64,000 bases of DNA from Dactylellina haptotyla (GCA_031310005.1 CM062381.1:2976001-3040000), one strand, 5' to 3'. Shown: positions 45,805-59,308, numbered from the stretch's first letter. The notes: a model not told the origin generated them from the sequence alone. Translations and numbers: made by a program.

Positions 45805-46873
45805 GACGATATTGGATTTGGAAATCCCAAAAATCCGAATGATTGAACTGCGGTCTATGAATGAGCAATATTAAGTGCTGGCTTCTTCGTTAAGAATCCT
45901 ACCACTCTATTTAATATATAATATCAGTAATGTGTACGTTTCCATGCTCAAATGCATGCTTTATTATTTCTGTCTCTTTCAAATTCATTCCCTTATGTAA
46001 TGGGACCCGCTTACCAGCTTCCGCTACCAATCAGGCATGTCCTGCCGGGTCGCCAGAATCCGTCACTCAAAATTGGTCCTACAACAGCGCGATAGCTAAA
46101 ATCGGAAGGTGAAGAAATGACTGCACCTGTCTATCCTAGCTAGGCCGGCATCTTGGACAGACCAAAATATACTACTATACGCTCCGAAATTTTGAAAAAG
46201 TAAAAATCTTCCTTGCTTGCGGCGGTTACAAGGTTAGCCACGCACGCCGTACCGCAACCCCATATATACCCGCCGCTTCTCGAGGCTAATATACCAAGCT
46301 AGGCCAAGTGCATATGCGCATACCCTCTTTAGATTTGATGCTAACCACAATGCCAACCTGGAACTGATAGATGTATAACCGATTCTTACTAGTCAATTTT
46401 AACCTGAAATCCATAATTTTACTAGTCTTCTAGAAATCGGATTCAAAAGTCTGAGTGATGGTAAGTCATGTCTCTAAATAGCGTAAAAGGTTTAGCTATA
46501 TTCTACTCGCCTTCCGAGGTTCGGGCGATCAATAAGAAATAAGTCACATGCGGCGAGCAACCATACTATGATTTAGGCGTCGCATTTTCAGTATCTCGAG
46601 AACCCGAGGCTCGGACCGTTTAATTACACATAACTACGTGTAATTCATGAAATGTTCAAAATGTAGTCTAACTGTTTTAAGCTAACTAGTAAATTTGCCC
46701 ACGGCCGACAAGCCGCACCCTTTACAGCAGCATAAATTTCAAAATATATTACATATTATATCCAGTCAACGTGGACTCCGCAGTTCGAAACGATATATGT
46801 GTATCAGAATTTATAAGTATATCGTATAACGCCAATCTCTTGTTCCCACTATTATTATTCATTTTGGCGAACT
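45805..46873. promoter_or_regulatory. Shared divergent promoter region of the chitinase and first LysM gene
   Basis: 1.07 kb between two start codons facing away from each other, with no open frame supported. Divergent chitinase/LysM pairs are known in other fungi, so common control is likely (inference). No specific operator was identified. Confidence 0.55.
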
Positions 46874-48224
46874 ATGATGAAGGCCGAACTTCAAAGGCTT
46901 ATGGTCTGTTTATTACTGCTAACACCTTACAGTATTACTGTAGAGGGTCTCACAAACCTCTTACCTGACGTCGGAAATCGATTTGAACACGAGGAGTTAG
47001 TAGTCAAAACTTGTCTCAACGCCTATAACAAGACTCTAGATTGCCCTAAAAGCCTTCATCTAGTTCGTCATTATTATCAGTACAGATGGAAAAGCGAAAC
47101 TCTGGAAGCACTTTGCACGCCTCGATGTTCTGATTCTGTCAGTGATTGGCAACGAAGTGTAAGAGCCGCTTGCGATAGTAGCGATCTCCCGTTCATATTC
47201 GAAGGGGCATCCTATAAAGGCAGTGTTTTCACCGAAAAGATAAGGTATGGACTTGATATGGCGTGCATCAAGTCTAGAGATTCGGAGTAAGTTCTAAACG
47301 TCTGCGCTTATACAACTGCATGCCTCACTCCAAGAGATTAATGGTTTATAAAAAAAGACTTAGTTACTAAGATATAATAGATCTATTGGTGAATGGTGCC
47401 AATTAAAAATGGCAGCATTGCATACTCATGTAACCAGTTCTTTCAAAAATGCACGCTACGACCAGCATCAAGAGAAGAGTCGCCGAGAAGTTAAAACTTA
47501 TCTCAACAATACTCACCAGCATAAACCGATACAAAATTCAACTGCAGCTGACCTACCCGATGGAGAGACCACTGGTATACTCTCTGCTTATCCAGAGTCA
47601 ATTCTATGCTCATCCTGCTTCTTAGATCGCTTGGCGATCCAAGCAACTGCATATTCCTCAAATTGGTCACCAGCGCTAGCCAATGATTATGCTCGACTCG
47701 GAGCATTATGTTCAGCTAATACCAAAGAAATCGCGAGAAACGATAGAAAGTTCATCCAAGAAACCTTTCCTATGGCTACTCCGAGCCAAACAATCACTGT
47801 TCAGCCTTCGGACGCGCCGTGCCCCGGTGACACGTCGAATTTCTTCGACACTGATACACCACTGAGTTCCAGCAACAATCTCGTTGTTAGCACAGCGGAA
47901 CTCCTCCGCCTGAACGGAGTCGCTTTAGATAAGACTAGTTTATTACAACCTTGGAAGCACCTGATCCCCAATAAGTATTCAATTTGCTTGCCACAAGCGT
48001 GTGAAATTCTTCAGGTGGATAGTAGAGAGAGCTGCGAAGATATCATCCAGTCCACAAATATTACGGCAACGCTATTCTTTTCTTGGAACCCAAGCTTGAT
48101 CGGAGATTGCACTTCAGGACTGGTCTCACTTCAGAACGTTTGTGTTGGACCGCCTGGAGGTCGTTATAGTCTTCCTAATCCAGTTTTTGGTGAGTCGATT
48201 AAACCGAGCCATTGCCTGAAATGA
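46874..48224 (+). CDS. Secreted LysM-domain protein (first of two)
   Basis: Exons 46874-47286 and 47381-48224 give 418 aa; the intron has a TTACTAAG branch region. A signal peptide (LMVCLLLLTPYSITVEG) is followed by a long Cys-rich region typical of LysM proteins next to subgroup C chitinases: SVSDWQRSVRAAC, LDMACIKSRD, GEWCQL, SILCSSCFLDRLAIQ. One LysM module is seen near the C-terminus (CEILQVDSRESCEDI, then LFFSWNPSLIGDC, LQNVCVG). LysM binds chitin oligomers; secreted LysM proteins shield fungal walls or mask chitin from recognition. A GTGAGT donor at 48190, just before the stop, means a further 3' exon is possible. Two ATGs at 46874 and 46877 cannot be separated. Confidence 0.78.
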
Positions 48225-50033
48225 TACCCATTTTAAATACAGATTACTTACAATTGAGGAGAAGATACTCTATCGGAACTCGCGTCCAATACAACATAAA
48301 GTATACGATACGGTATCCAGGCTCCTGCAAGCTCAGGCTTACTTAGTGCGTAGAACTAGCAAAGGAAAAATTACAATAGCTTCATTCAGCACGAACGTGA
48401 ATCGCCAGAAGAAAGACACTTTGTCTCGCGACCAAACCAAAAAGAATCACACGAGCTGAAGTCTGAATGATGTACACGAGCTACATATTGCGTTATATTG
48501 CTCGCGAGTTGAAGATCACAGGACCTAAGTTTTTAAGTTAAATGGAGATTCACACCTATGCGAAATGCACCCTGTCGCAATAAGGATTCGGGTACATCGC
48601 ATAGCATATACAAAGCTTGCACCTTGTGGTATTTAGTTATAATAAAAAAGTATTTAACTATTTATTTTGAAACAGTCGCAGTGGTAGACTTTCAGATACC
48701 GGGATCTAAATCTCATCTAAAAGAGAAAATTGAAGCCCTGAGACCTTGGCGCCGCTCAGACCTAGGATATATGACCATAGGCTCGAAGTCTTTCCACTAG
48801 CAAAATTTACTGAGAGAGTAGAGAAAACTAAAAAACCCGATAGGTAGGGCACTCGGTAGTCACCCGCGCTAAGAATACCCCACCAACCCTGACTTCTCAG
48901 CAGTGGAAGATTTACTTGATCAAAACACATATCTAAACTTTTGCTATTACCTATCCTTAGGTTTATGGGAATAACTTGATCCCACAAAAAGCAAAATCTC
49001 CTATCCGATATATTTTTGAGGATGGAAGATAAAACTTGTAAAAATAAGAAAAATTAAAAAAAATTAAAAAATTTCGGTCTTACACAAACTTTGCCATAAA
49101 CCGGCAACAGGGACCGCCATTTCGGAATCAAGACCGTCAAAATTGCGAAAGGTGATTTAAGTGCATGTGGATTTAAACGCAATACAGCTCGGAATTCACC
49201 CGACACATGATGGATTCCGAATCCCTGTATCAAATTTTAATTACGGACATCGCCACGGCCACTTTGCAGGTATTTACTGGTGCACGTATGTCGGCGACAC
49301 ATATTCACACTTTTTTTGGTGACACAACCATGATTGCGAAATCATTAGCGAACAATTCACTTAGGGGTTCTCTTGCCAAGGTTAGGCTCCCTGGCGATTC
49401 ACAATACTAGCACCATGGCACTAGCGAATTTATTCTTTCCCTTCTGAGCAACTAGCATCGTAGTAAGAAAACTCTGCCCTGCCCAACAGGGAAGTTCCCA
49501 TTGGGGGTTTTTGTGTACTTGTCAATTCATTTTTGATCTAGCACATATTGTGGAAGGCTTAATCTCAGATTATGGAAACTTTCTACAACTAAACGCCGAG
49601 AGAAACTATCATTTCCAAAAACTTCCCGTATTCATTAGGCTCAGTTAGCCTCGAATATATCTCCGAAGCGACACAGAGTATATAGTTGAATTCGTCAATT
49701 GCAGCAATCTGGCTTCAAGTCGTGACATGGTTTAATAATCTGTATTCTCTAAATTTCCTAGCATGTGAAAATGTAGTTTGCACTGATTCGAGAACAAAGC
49801 GATCGGTTTCTTCGTAGAACTCTAAGAATGCCCTATTATTACAAATTAGAACATATATATATATCTCATGAGATGTAAAGGAACCGTAGAACCAGCCAAG
49901 TTCGCAGTGCTAAGGGGTTCCTCAGCTCAGCACATACCTATTGAATGCTACGAATTCTATCAAGCACTAGAACACATTTTTTTTAAAAAAAATTTAACCG
50001 ATCTTGAAGTTCGTCTTTACCCGTATCATCATC
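48225..50033. other. AT-rich region between the two LysM genes
   Basis: 1.8 kb without a supported gene. It may hold extra 3' exon sequence of the first LysM gene and the promoter of the second. A minus frame at 48706-48987 (93 codons) has no recognised domain. Confidence 0.4.
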
Positions 50034-51249
50034 ATGCGTCATTATTCTCGAACTTTTATTGCATTTATGGGACTCGGGTTTCTTGAAAACTGCCATGCCT
50101 ATGTGCCTTTCCCATTAAATATTTTACAAGGTATATTTAATATGTTTCCTTTGTCTTTAAATCTTTTGGATCTTTGAACCACTACCAGTTGCCTAACGGA
50201 TTTCCAAACTAGTTCGCCAGGATGCTATTACCACGTCAATACCAGAATGCAACAAATGGTTTACTACATTTGCTGGTGATAGTTGCACAACAGTCGCAGC
50301 ATTAAACGATATATCGATCAATGAATTCGTTAATTGGGTAAGTTAAAGTTTAGTTGTAGTTTTGAGCCACGATATTATAAAGGATTTTATTGATAAATAC
50401 AACCTCGAACATATTGTTAACAATTGCTTGTCGTGGCAGAACCCAAGTCTTAAATCCGGCATTTGCGATCAAGTGATTTTGCCCAATGTCACTTACTGCG
50501 TCGGGATGCCAAAATCTACAACTAATGCAGCAGAGGTACCAACACCGACGGTGGAAGGAAACGCCATCTCCACGCCTTCGCCAATACAACCTGGAATGAC
50601 TACGTCTTGTACCAAATTCCACTTAGTGGCGGCTAATGAAGGATGTCAAGATATCGCTTTGAAGTTTTCATCAAGTATTGAGCTCCTATTCAAATGGAAT
50701 CCGGCGATCGGGGCGAAATGCACAGGTATGTGGGCTGACACCTACCTTTGCGTGGGCGTTGTTGGCGGCACTCCAACATCAGCAACAGCTTCGGCAGACG
50801 GAACACCTTCCCCAATTGGCCAGAATACGACAAAAGATTGTAGAAAGTGGGCATTTATCAGAGATCGGGATACTTGTCAGGATATCCTCAGTCGGAATCG
50901 AGATGCAAAATCTACAGTCCAAGATTTGGTCCGCTGGAATCCTTCGATCAGAGCAGACTGTAGTGGCTTGATGGCACATTACTTTCTGTGCATTGTTGGC
51001 TCTAGCGCGAACGCTTCTTTACCATCTCCCAAGCCCGCCCCGGCAAACCCTACTCCAAGCCCCATACAGACGGGACAAATAAAAACATGCAATGGTTGGG
51101 CTTACGTTAAAGAAATGGAAACCTGTGAAGATATTCTGAAGAAAAATCCGAAGATAACCATGTCGAAGCTTCTCATCTGGAATCCAGCTATCGGTGAGGA
51201 TTGCTCGAAAATGTGGGCGAAGACTTATCTTTGTATTGCAGCTACGTGA
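50034..51249 (+). CDS. Secreted protein with four LysM modules (second of two)
   Basis: Exons 50034-50130, 50213-50337 and 50440-51249 give 343 aa. The N-terminus MRHYSRTFIAFMGLGFLENCHA is a signal peptide. Four LysM modules follow, each with the pattern C-x-x-(W/F)...C-x-x-(I/V)...WNP-(S/A)-(I/L)...C: the first starts at CNKWFTTFAGDSC and is interrupted by an intron before NPSLKSGIC; the second runs from CTKFHLV to YLCVGV; the third from CRKWAFI to FLCIVG; the fourth from CNGWAYV to YLCIAAT. Thr/Pro/Ser-rich linkers separate them. There is no catalytic domain, so a chitin-binding, shielding or masking role is likely (family knowledge). Both introns have CTAAC-like branch sites or clear consensus ends. 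Confidence 0.87.
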
Positions 51250-51773
51250 AGGTCCTCCATTTTAGTAGAGCAGAAATTTATCCAGTCACGTTACAAGCCA
51301 AAAATTTTTTATCTTCGATTCCTAAATGGCTAGATATATATATGGATGAACTTTCATTTTGCTTCCCTTCATCCGCTTCTTGACATAGCATTCATTTCAT
51401 TTCAGAATCCTAGATCCTTGATTCAGAGATATCTTATCTTCAAGACACAAGTTTCAAAATTAATCTTAGTGTATATAGTTAGTTGATAAACCAGACGTTG
51501 TTGTTGTGTTGCGCTAAAAAAAATTTGAAGCTACTAAAACGATTCTTTCACCTTCCTATGAAAAAGCCATATAAGACATCTTAAAGGTTTCTTTACCCAA
51601 TAACTTGATAATTGGGAACAACCCGCACGGCCTTGTTGCCTTCCAAAAACACTTAAGAAGCCATACAGGCCTTGCGGTTTTCACTACCAAGCTACCAGCT
51701 ACGAACCGTCTCACTATTAGCATTTATATTCCCCCCGTTTTTGTAAGAGATCGAATTCCAAAATTTGTGTAAT
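51250..51773. other. Intergenic region upstream of the second F-box gene
   Basis: No gene is seen; presumably the 3' flank of the LysM gene and the F-box promoter. Confidence 0.4.
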
Positions 51774-53876
51774 ATGGCACTCAAAGACATCGTCGGGCAC
51801 GCGCCTGTTGACATCCAACTAAAGATTTTCTCCTATATTGAGGACTACCAACAACTTCTAAAATGGAAACGGGTAAGTCAGATCACTCCACTATATCAAA
51901 TATGGAAAATCAACTCCGATATCAACCTTTCAAGTTTAAAATTAATCTTAGTTCCTAACTAGGTATCAAAATGCTGGCGAGACCTCATGAGTGCTCCTTC
52001 ATTTGCCCCAGTATACCATAGATTTGTTTGCAAAACCTGGCCGAAAATCTGCAAGCAAGCTGAACGAAGAGCCAGCTTGACCGGCGATCCACCATGCTAT
52101 AGCGATATATTCTCTTTACTTGGCAAAAATTCTATAGAAATAAAGGCTGGGCGGCTTCATGAGGCAGGAAAGTTCAGTGTACCATCAGATCAATCTCACC
52201 TTGGTTATATAAAAATTTCTTATAAAGACGGTTTCTTAGCTACTTTTGGTTCAGATAAAGGTATTGAAAGTAGCACCATTTATGTTTATGATGTTTCTAT
52301 TCTCCAAATATCGAGCGCCGAAATCAAGGGATGGAAAGTAGAATGCGAAGGCATTGTGAAATATGTGTCAATTTCAGATGGATATATGGCTTGGCTAGCT
52401 CAAGATCCGGACGAAAGCGCAAAGTAAGAGATATCAATCCACAAGCCTTCCGAATCCTGTGGCCTAAATAGCTTCCTAACAAATATTAGAATCAGTATCG
52501 GTTTACAGGACCTTATCACGTTAGCTACCCGCACGTTTTCTCCACCAGTCTCAGATCTCCACTGGGAGGATTTCGCATTGGTTGTAAACGAGCACGGTAT
52601 TGACGCTTTCACAAATGAAGATAAAGGCCGATCCTCAACGGTTTTGCGGATTTTTATATCCCCAGAGTTGTTCTGCACAAATGGGCGGTCGATTGTTCTC
52701 TCGTCGAGCTTTCTAACGCACTACACCATCTGGGATATCGACATAGATTCAGACCACCCAATGATAGGAAGGTCATACAGCCTTTCTCCTGAATGGAACA
52801 GCTTTCTATATTTGAAATGGAAGCACAACCCGGATTGGAGCAACATGGCAAATCTTTCATACCATTTGAGTATTAATGAAAGAGGGGACGTGTACACGGT
52901 TATTGACGGTCACCTGGGAGATAAGGGATGTGTATGGGATTACGATCTCTTTCTTCGACGATACGCATGCACGAGGAATGGCGAACCTTTCCGAATGAAA
53001 AATCATGCTCTTGTGCCTCCAACACGAAACCCCAATCTAAACGACAGTACCCATATAGTTCACCTTGCCAACAAGCTTTCTAGTTTTTCAACTGGCGGGG
53101 GGCATAATTTCTTCTCCTACAGACCGGCAGATACAAGACAAGAAAGGGAGGGTGTGCAAGAGCTTGAAGGCTACTATGACGAAGAGAAGGGGTCGTTAGC
53201 GTACGTGTACGGCCCGGCGCCTGATAGCCAGGTTGACCGCATCTTGGTTGACCGAAAACAGGTCAGATACGAACCTCCATCGGAGTTTTGTTCAAGCCCG
53301 GGCTGCCCGCAGGACTATCAAGCCAGAGAGAGATTTAACAGTGAGTTCGAATATGATTTGGGCTATCTAGGCGAAAGAACATTCTACAAATCACCTATAA
53401 TGCCGAATGGTTCTTGTAAACCATCCCAAGCAAAAGTGATTCCCAATCCTTCTCCAGAGTGTGTGATATGGGAAGTCCAATCCTACCGTCAAAGTCTCAA
53501 ATCAGAGGGGAAAAGGTCATATATCAGAAAAGTGCGAATTTACGGATTGAAACCGACGGTATTGCCTGAAAAGACCGCATCCGAGACAGACTTTTACGGT
53601 AGGAATCGTTCGGATTCGTTGACCAAATCGGATTACACAGAGCCCACATCCATGTGTGAGGTTGAAATCGAGGAGAAGGTAAATCGGCGTTTTACATGGG
53701 AAGGTGACGACCAAGGCATAGTATTATCACACTATGAGCCCAGCACACTGCCAACAGATCGGCTCCATGAGAAATCACAAGCCAGCTATGATATCGTTTT
53801 TAGATTGTTTCGATATGGGAATGCAGTTGGGGGTCCTGTGGCATACCCAGTTCGTTACATCGATGAGTCTTCTTAA
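51774..53876 (+). CDS. F-box protein with long unassigned C-terminal region
   Basis: Exons 51774-51872, 51963-52423 and 52490-53876 give 648 aa. The F-box lies at about residues 9-50 (VDIQLKIFSYIEDYQQLLKW, then KRVSKCWRDLM); the first intron splits it. The rest contains beta-rich segments (YIKISYKDGFLATFGSD, VSISDGYMAWLA) that resemble a WD- or propeller-like region often seen in fungal F-box proteins, but no repeat family is certain. It should act as a substrate receptor of an SCF ubiquitin ligase; the substrate is unknown. Introns carry GTAAGT and GTAAGA donors and CTAAC branch sites. Confidence 0.78.
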
Positions 53877-54710
53877 ATAAATGTTTTCACATATCAAGAT
53901 TGATAGAGAATTATATAGTTACCTAATTATCAGCTGTATACCCAGATCCTAACGCCCCGGTACACCCTAGAAACTATCCAATAAAATACAACTGATTAAA
54001 ACAAGGCTGCACGTATAACATGCACGGGCGTATGTACCCCGCTCCCCCGGTATGTATCCCGGTATTGTATTGTATTATACATGTTTGCTCGATAGTTTAC
54101 AAGTAGCTGAAAGTTGTTGATCTTAAGATAAATTAAGTGAACAATTTAAAATGGCATCATGATAAAATTAAATTTGGTAAAAAATTAAAAGAGTTTCATG
54201 TTAAAAATAAATAATCGAAATGTAGAATTACGATCATAGGAAACAAAGTCTACAGAATAGACGGGATACCTTTTTCCCTCGTTCTATGGTTGTAGATGAA
54301 AGATCTTTTTGGGTATGGTTAAATAAACGCCGGCTGGTTTGCAAATTTTGACTTTTTGATAGTGTCAAGACGAGATGTGACGAAGCCTAATCGGGATATT
54401 GCCATTTTGGGTTGGGAGCTCTTGGAACATATTCGAGTCTCTCAGAATTTCAGAACCTTTGTTCACAATGTACGTGTCAGTCCTGGATAGAAAACGATAA
54501 TTATTCATTCCATTGTATCATAAATAGTATTCGCTATAGGTTAACCTCTTGTGTAGTATACTAGGGAATATGTATCCGGACAGTACGAGAAAAAACAAAA
54601 AAAATGATGGCCGATATGTAAAAACTATGCTGTAATAATAGCATGAGAATCAGCACCATAAATATATACCCCCATCATATACGCCGTTATACTAACATCC
54701 ATCTCAAATT
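53877..54710. other. Convergent AT-rich 3' flanks of F-box and GAF genes
   Basis: No gene is seen in 0.8 kb of AT-rich sequence. Confidence 0.4.
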
Positions 54711-57204
54711 TCACATCATCGTCTGAAACATCAATTCCCCCAGTCTACCAGCGACTGAGCCCAAAGTGTCCATTGCAACTTTATATTCGCCATTATTCTT
54801 CCTCTTGTACGCTCCCAGCATATACCCTCTAAAAACCCGACCATCTTTATCCGTGATCTCACCATCTCCACATGCGGGATCGGCAACCATATTACCCTTA
54901 TAGTCCACATAGTCTCTCTGTATTGGTAATAACGCACTAATCTGGTAGCAATCCTCGTTCACCCGCCCGCCATTGCTATCTCGCGCGTTGACGGCAGTGA
55001 GTCCGCATCTGTCGCGTAAGGCTTTTAGATGGAGCTCGGTGTTTAAGGCTTGGTTTGCATTTCCTGACGGAGCAGGGTTGCGACGGTAAGAGTGCACCAT
55101 CACGATTTGAAAATTCTGAGCTGCGAGTAGGTCTTTGTAGGTTAGTTTCGAGGAGGTGGGTTCCAGACGGATTATGTAGAGGTAGTCGAAGTCGATTTGC
55201 TTGGCGACTTCAGAGATCAGGGCTCGCGCTTGTTCTAAATTGCGTGGGGATGGGAAAGACGAGAGAGTGAGGTTAAGAGGGATTGGTGGAGTGGGCGGGG
55301 ACCTAGGTGGTTCGGTGGGTGATATTGGCGGTGTCGGTGGCTGCGATCGAAATTTTAGTATATGTGGCCTGCTTAACTTGAGTATCGAAAGAGAAGCTAC
55401 TCACTCTATATATTCTCTGTATCGGTCTTTGTGTGAAGAGACTGGATCCGGCGGGCGGAGTTGGTGGGGTACGGGGTGGTAGGATATCGATTGCGGTTGG
55501 GAGTATTGGTAGTGACGGGAGAACAGGTAATCCGCCTTGATAGTAGTCATAGACTTTGGAAGTCGCTGTTAACTTTTTCTCTGTCTCCAATCTAACTTCG
55601 ATTCTTCGGTTTTTTGCGCTTTTTGATAGCATTCGTTGGAGAGGGTTTAACTCGAGACTTTCTCGAAGAGTAATTTCTTCGACTTGATCATGTGAATCTC
55701 CGTTTGGTTTAATATTTTCAGGGCCTCTATGGTCTAGGTCCACGCTGGGTTTGCGGATGTGAATGCTTCTTCGATGCTCCGGCAAGAGTCTTTCCAGATG
55801 AGTTGAAACGACATTAGCGAAATTATTCAGACTCCGTAAATCATTCTTGCCGAACATCGTTCTTGGTGTTCGGCTGCTAATTGTGATTATGCCAATATTG
55901 TAACCTTAAATTACAGTGTTAGCAAACGTTAAATATATATATTACCTAGACTAGTATACGCACCGTCTGGAGATATTAAAGGACTTGCAGCATAAAACCT
56001 GATCCTAGAGGATCTCGAGCCCAGTGACGGGTTTCCCTTGAACCTCCAGTCCTATAAAATATTTCAGGTTAGTTTGACGAAATAAAGGATTATGGATTAT
56101 GGCGCTTCGTACCCTTTTCGTATCCATTATCACCATAGTATCGCCGCTCAACATGACATGCGCTCCCAGTGAGCATGCTCGCTTCGTCCTCGTTTCAGTT
56201 CCTCTAACAGTAGAAATCATTATCATCGATGATCTAATTGTAATAGGAATTTCCAAAGCAGACTTACATCCTGATGGGATGGTTTAAGAGGAAGGTCTCA
56301 GACTCATAGTTAACGAGACTGATAGACGCATACTCGGCACCCAAGGCAGTTGCGGTATTCCGCAGAACCGTTCGCAAATCCCCATCAATATGACTAGCAT
56401 TTATGAGGTCGTACCGGTTAAGGGCCTGGGTTACAGCTATGTGAGTATCATTATAACTAGTGTAGGCATTTTGATTATATACTAACTTGTAATCTTTCAA
56501 CCTCGTTTGGAGGAAACGGTGTTGGTATCCATAATAGCAACGGGTCTCGTGGTGGTGTCTGAGGTGGGTTGGACATGTTGTATCGGCCCTTCAACATGCG
56601 AAGTTAGAAGCTTCCATCAAGTATGCATAATAAATTTTGGAGTAAATACCTCGGTATATGCCTTAAACCAATACCCCCACTCTTTTCGATCCTCAATTTC
56701 TCTCGCACAATTATTCGCCATCTCTTCTAACAATCTTCGATGTCTAATCTCCATTGTATATTCAATAGACGACGGATCTGACGCTCTTCCAGCAGAGGTA
56801 TCACTTGTTCTTGTCTTAGGTAAGGATGTCCTTTGCCTCATATCCGGTGTGCTAACCCGGAGCTTAGGTATCCTTGGTATGCCGGGTGCACCCGCGACTT
56901 CAGTATGTGCTCTGTTCAACTTCTTTGTCATATTGGTCCAATTCGCAGGTATTCGTTCCTCGCGAGGTTTTGGGCGGTTTCTTAGAGGATTGACGACAGG
57001 CGAGTCGTTCCATATCGTCGGGTATTCATCCGGACTGCTATGATGCTTTCGAGTTTTCGAAGGAGCATTCGGGATGGCTATTGTTTCTAGATCGGTATCT
57101 AGGGAAGATGAGCGATCTTTACGGCGGATGTTTAGTTTGAACATTTTGAAACTGCTGGTTGCAGATTTTGGATGCGGATCTCGCGATGGGGTTTTCGGCG
57201 CCAT
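54711..57204 (-). CDS. GAF-domain protein
   Basis: Seven exons, 57204-56650, 56588-56487, 56425-56268, 56203-56113, 56051-55964, 55904-55405 and 55340-54711, keep phase and give 707 aa. The N-terminal 185 residues are basic and disordered-looking. A GAF domain follows at about 200-350: FPPNEVERLQALNRYDLINA, YASISLVNYESETFLLN, DWRFKGNPSLG, IRFYAASPLISPDGYNIGII. Five introns of about 60 nt cut this domain. The rest has a charged region, a Pro-rich linker (PPRTPPTPPAG) and an alpha-beta C-terminal part without assignment. In fungi this GAF layout is often found in signalling or histidine-kinase-related proteins, but no kinase or receiver domain is present here. Ligand and partner are unknown. 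Confidence 0.82.
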
Positions 57205-59308
57205 GAGGAGATGCTTATTTATATCAGATATCTATATTTCCAGGTTTGTCGGAGGAAGATCCGAATCTTCAGATATCTTGAAACAGAGGATCAGATATTC
57301 CGGTTTGAGAAGGGCAGAGGATGTCAAACCCGATTCTGGAAGGAGAGATAAGATGGTGGTTGCTGTAAGCAACGGTACGGTCCGATTATGCGGGCTGATC
57401 AGTTGCAACGATTTGCCAGTGCGTTTATATCAATTGCAGAAGGACCGTTGAGAAAAACCCGTCAGGTGCCGCTTTGTGTTCAGAAAGCTTTAGAGATGCC
57501 AGGTGACTTGACGAGTCTTATTTAAATATATATTCGGTTTGATAGAGGAGAAAAGGAGTTGGGAATTAAGTTCGATATCACTGGGTGGGCAGAAAGAGGA
57601 AAGCATGTGCGAGCTGAGACCAACTGAACGAATTGAATTGTGGTATTTTGGACGAACCAGCGGTTGGCAAGTCTGCACTGTGCAGTCGCACAATTCTAAC
57701 ATGATCGTCACACGAGCACTATCTCTCTGGATTAAATCCATATTGGGGACGTTTGACCTTTTCGTCGGCATCTTAGAAAGGAACAAGGCACGGTAGATCG
57801 ATCGCGTCGGACTCTCTTTCGTAAATTCTTCGAAAATGTGGGGGCATATGCATATGCAGTTCCCATTTACGGCTTTCTTTTTCTCAGGGACGTTGCGAGA
57901 GGTTGGGCACCGGCAAGGGTTATGTTTACGAAAAGGACGAATCGATGCCGTAAACATGGACGCGCAGAAGTGGTAGCCTTCTAGGAGCTATCTCGAGTCC
58001 ATGGCATTGGGTGCCAGGGAGAAAGGTTCCGAAGAGAGGCATTTATAAATGGCATCCTATCGGTTAACTTGTGCATATCTATCCGTTGGTTTCGGGCATG
58101 ACCGCAATGCAGACCCCGGACAACCTAGTTTCGAGATGTCTGAGGATTCTGGATTCATGTCCTTTTTGACTTCTTTTTGTGGAAACACAACGGAACGGGA
58201 ACCGAAAGCTCGCAACGGTGTACTTGATGTTCCCCTTCTGGAGCAAGTCGTCCGTTGACTCGGCGTGGATTGTAAGGGTTATTTGGCTCGGTGGGAGGTG
58301 AGGCGAGCGTTGGAGTTTTGTAGCGAGGTTACACAGGATTCATGTCCGGTTCCACGGGAGCCTGCTGCCTGCGCAGCCAAACTGGCACGCGAAGGGCAGA
58401 GGATGAGCGGATGGTAGTTCTCCCGAGACAGGTTGATTGGAGGTTCTGGCTCGATGCTGTCAGGGTCGAGGTGTCGCACAGGTGCAATGCAGTCCAAACC
58501 GGGATCGATCGTACGATATCCATCGGATGCAATTGCAGTTCCGATATTCTCTGGAGCGATTGATGATGTATCATGATTCTGGGCATCCGCTGCGAGAGGC
58601 CAGACCTCACTTGATCGCCGGGCGTGTGTTGTCTGCGTTGTCGCATCGACAGGAGCACAACACGCAGCCATCTCGGCGGAAATTGGGCTGCTCCTCGCCG
58701 GAGATATCTTTATCAAAATATCAATAATATCAGATTCCTTATACCGCCACCGCGATGCTGTTGCTGCAATAACTTCACACCTTCAATAGAGCTCGTCCAA
58801 TTGCCTTTTGAGACAGCGAGAAGTAGCTGCCGTCCTCGTGCCGCTCGATGGCTGGCTGTGATTGGGCTGGTACCGACGTTTGTCCCAAAGCGGCGGGCGA
58901 GGGCCCAACTTGTCCTCAGGAACGGCTCTTCTAACCGCCTTCTGAACCCAACATTCCCTGCAGAGCACGGCCCTCAGTTCCTATTCCCCAGATATCGTCT
59001 ACCTCCCAGCATCAGCATCCCAGCCCTGCCAATCTGTACCTTCCCTCCTGACCGGGTCGTGGTCTTTTTTTTCTTTGTCTTCGCTTCTCACTCTCGTTCA
59101 GCGTGTGATTCCAACTTTCCCCCATCTCCTCAGCCCTTGCTCGATCATGCTCAAACCAACGGCCTAGCCTCCTACTCCTGCTGACAGACGACACCTTTCC
59201 ATCCAAACCCCCTCTGCGTTTTTCGGGAGATAACCGCACGAGCGACAACCTCGTAGGTCCCCACGAGAGCAACTGCCACCACTTTCCACGCTCCGCATCT
59301 ACCCAGCC
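57205..59308. promoter_or_regulatory. 2.1-kb divergent promoter region of the GAF and dapB genes
   Basis: No coding gene is supported; overlapping open frames at 58279-58727 lie on both strands without domain features. A pyrimidine-rich leader (58990-59290) precedes the dapB start, as is usual for fungal genes. Confidence 0.45.

Noticed and set aside
48706-48987. 93-codon minus frame between the LysM genes
   Set aside because: No recognised motif or start context in AT-rich spacer DNA.
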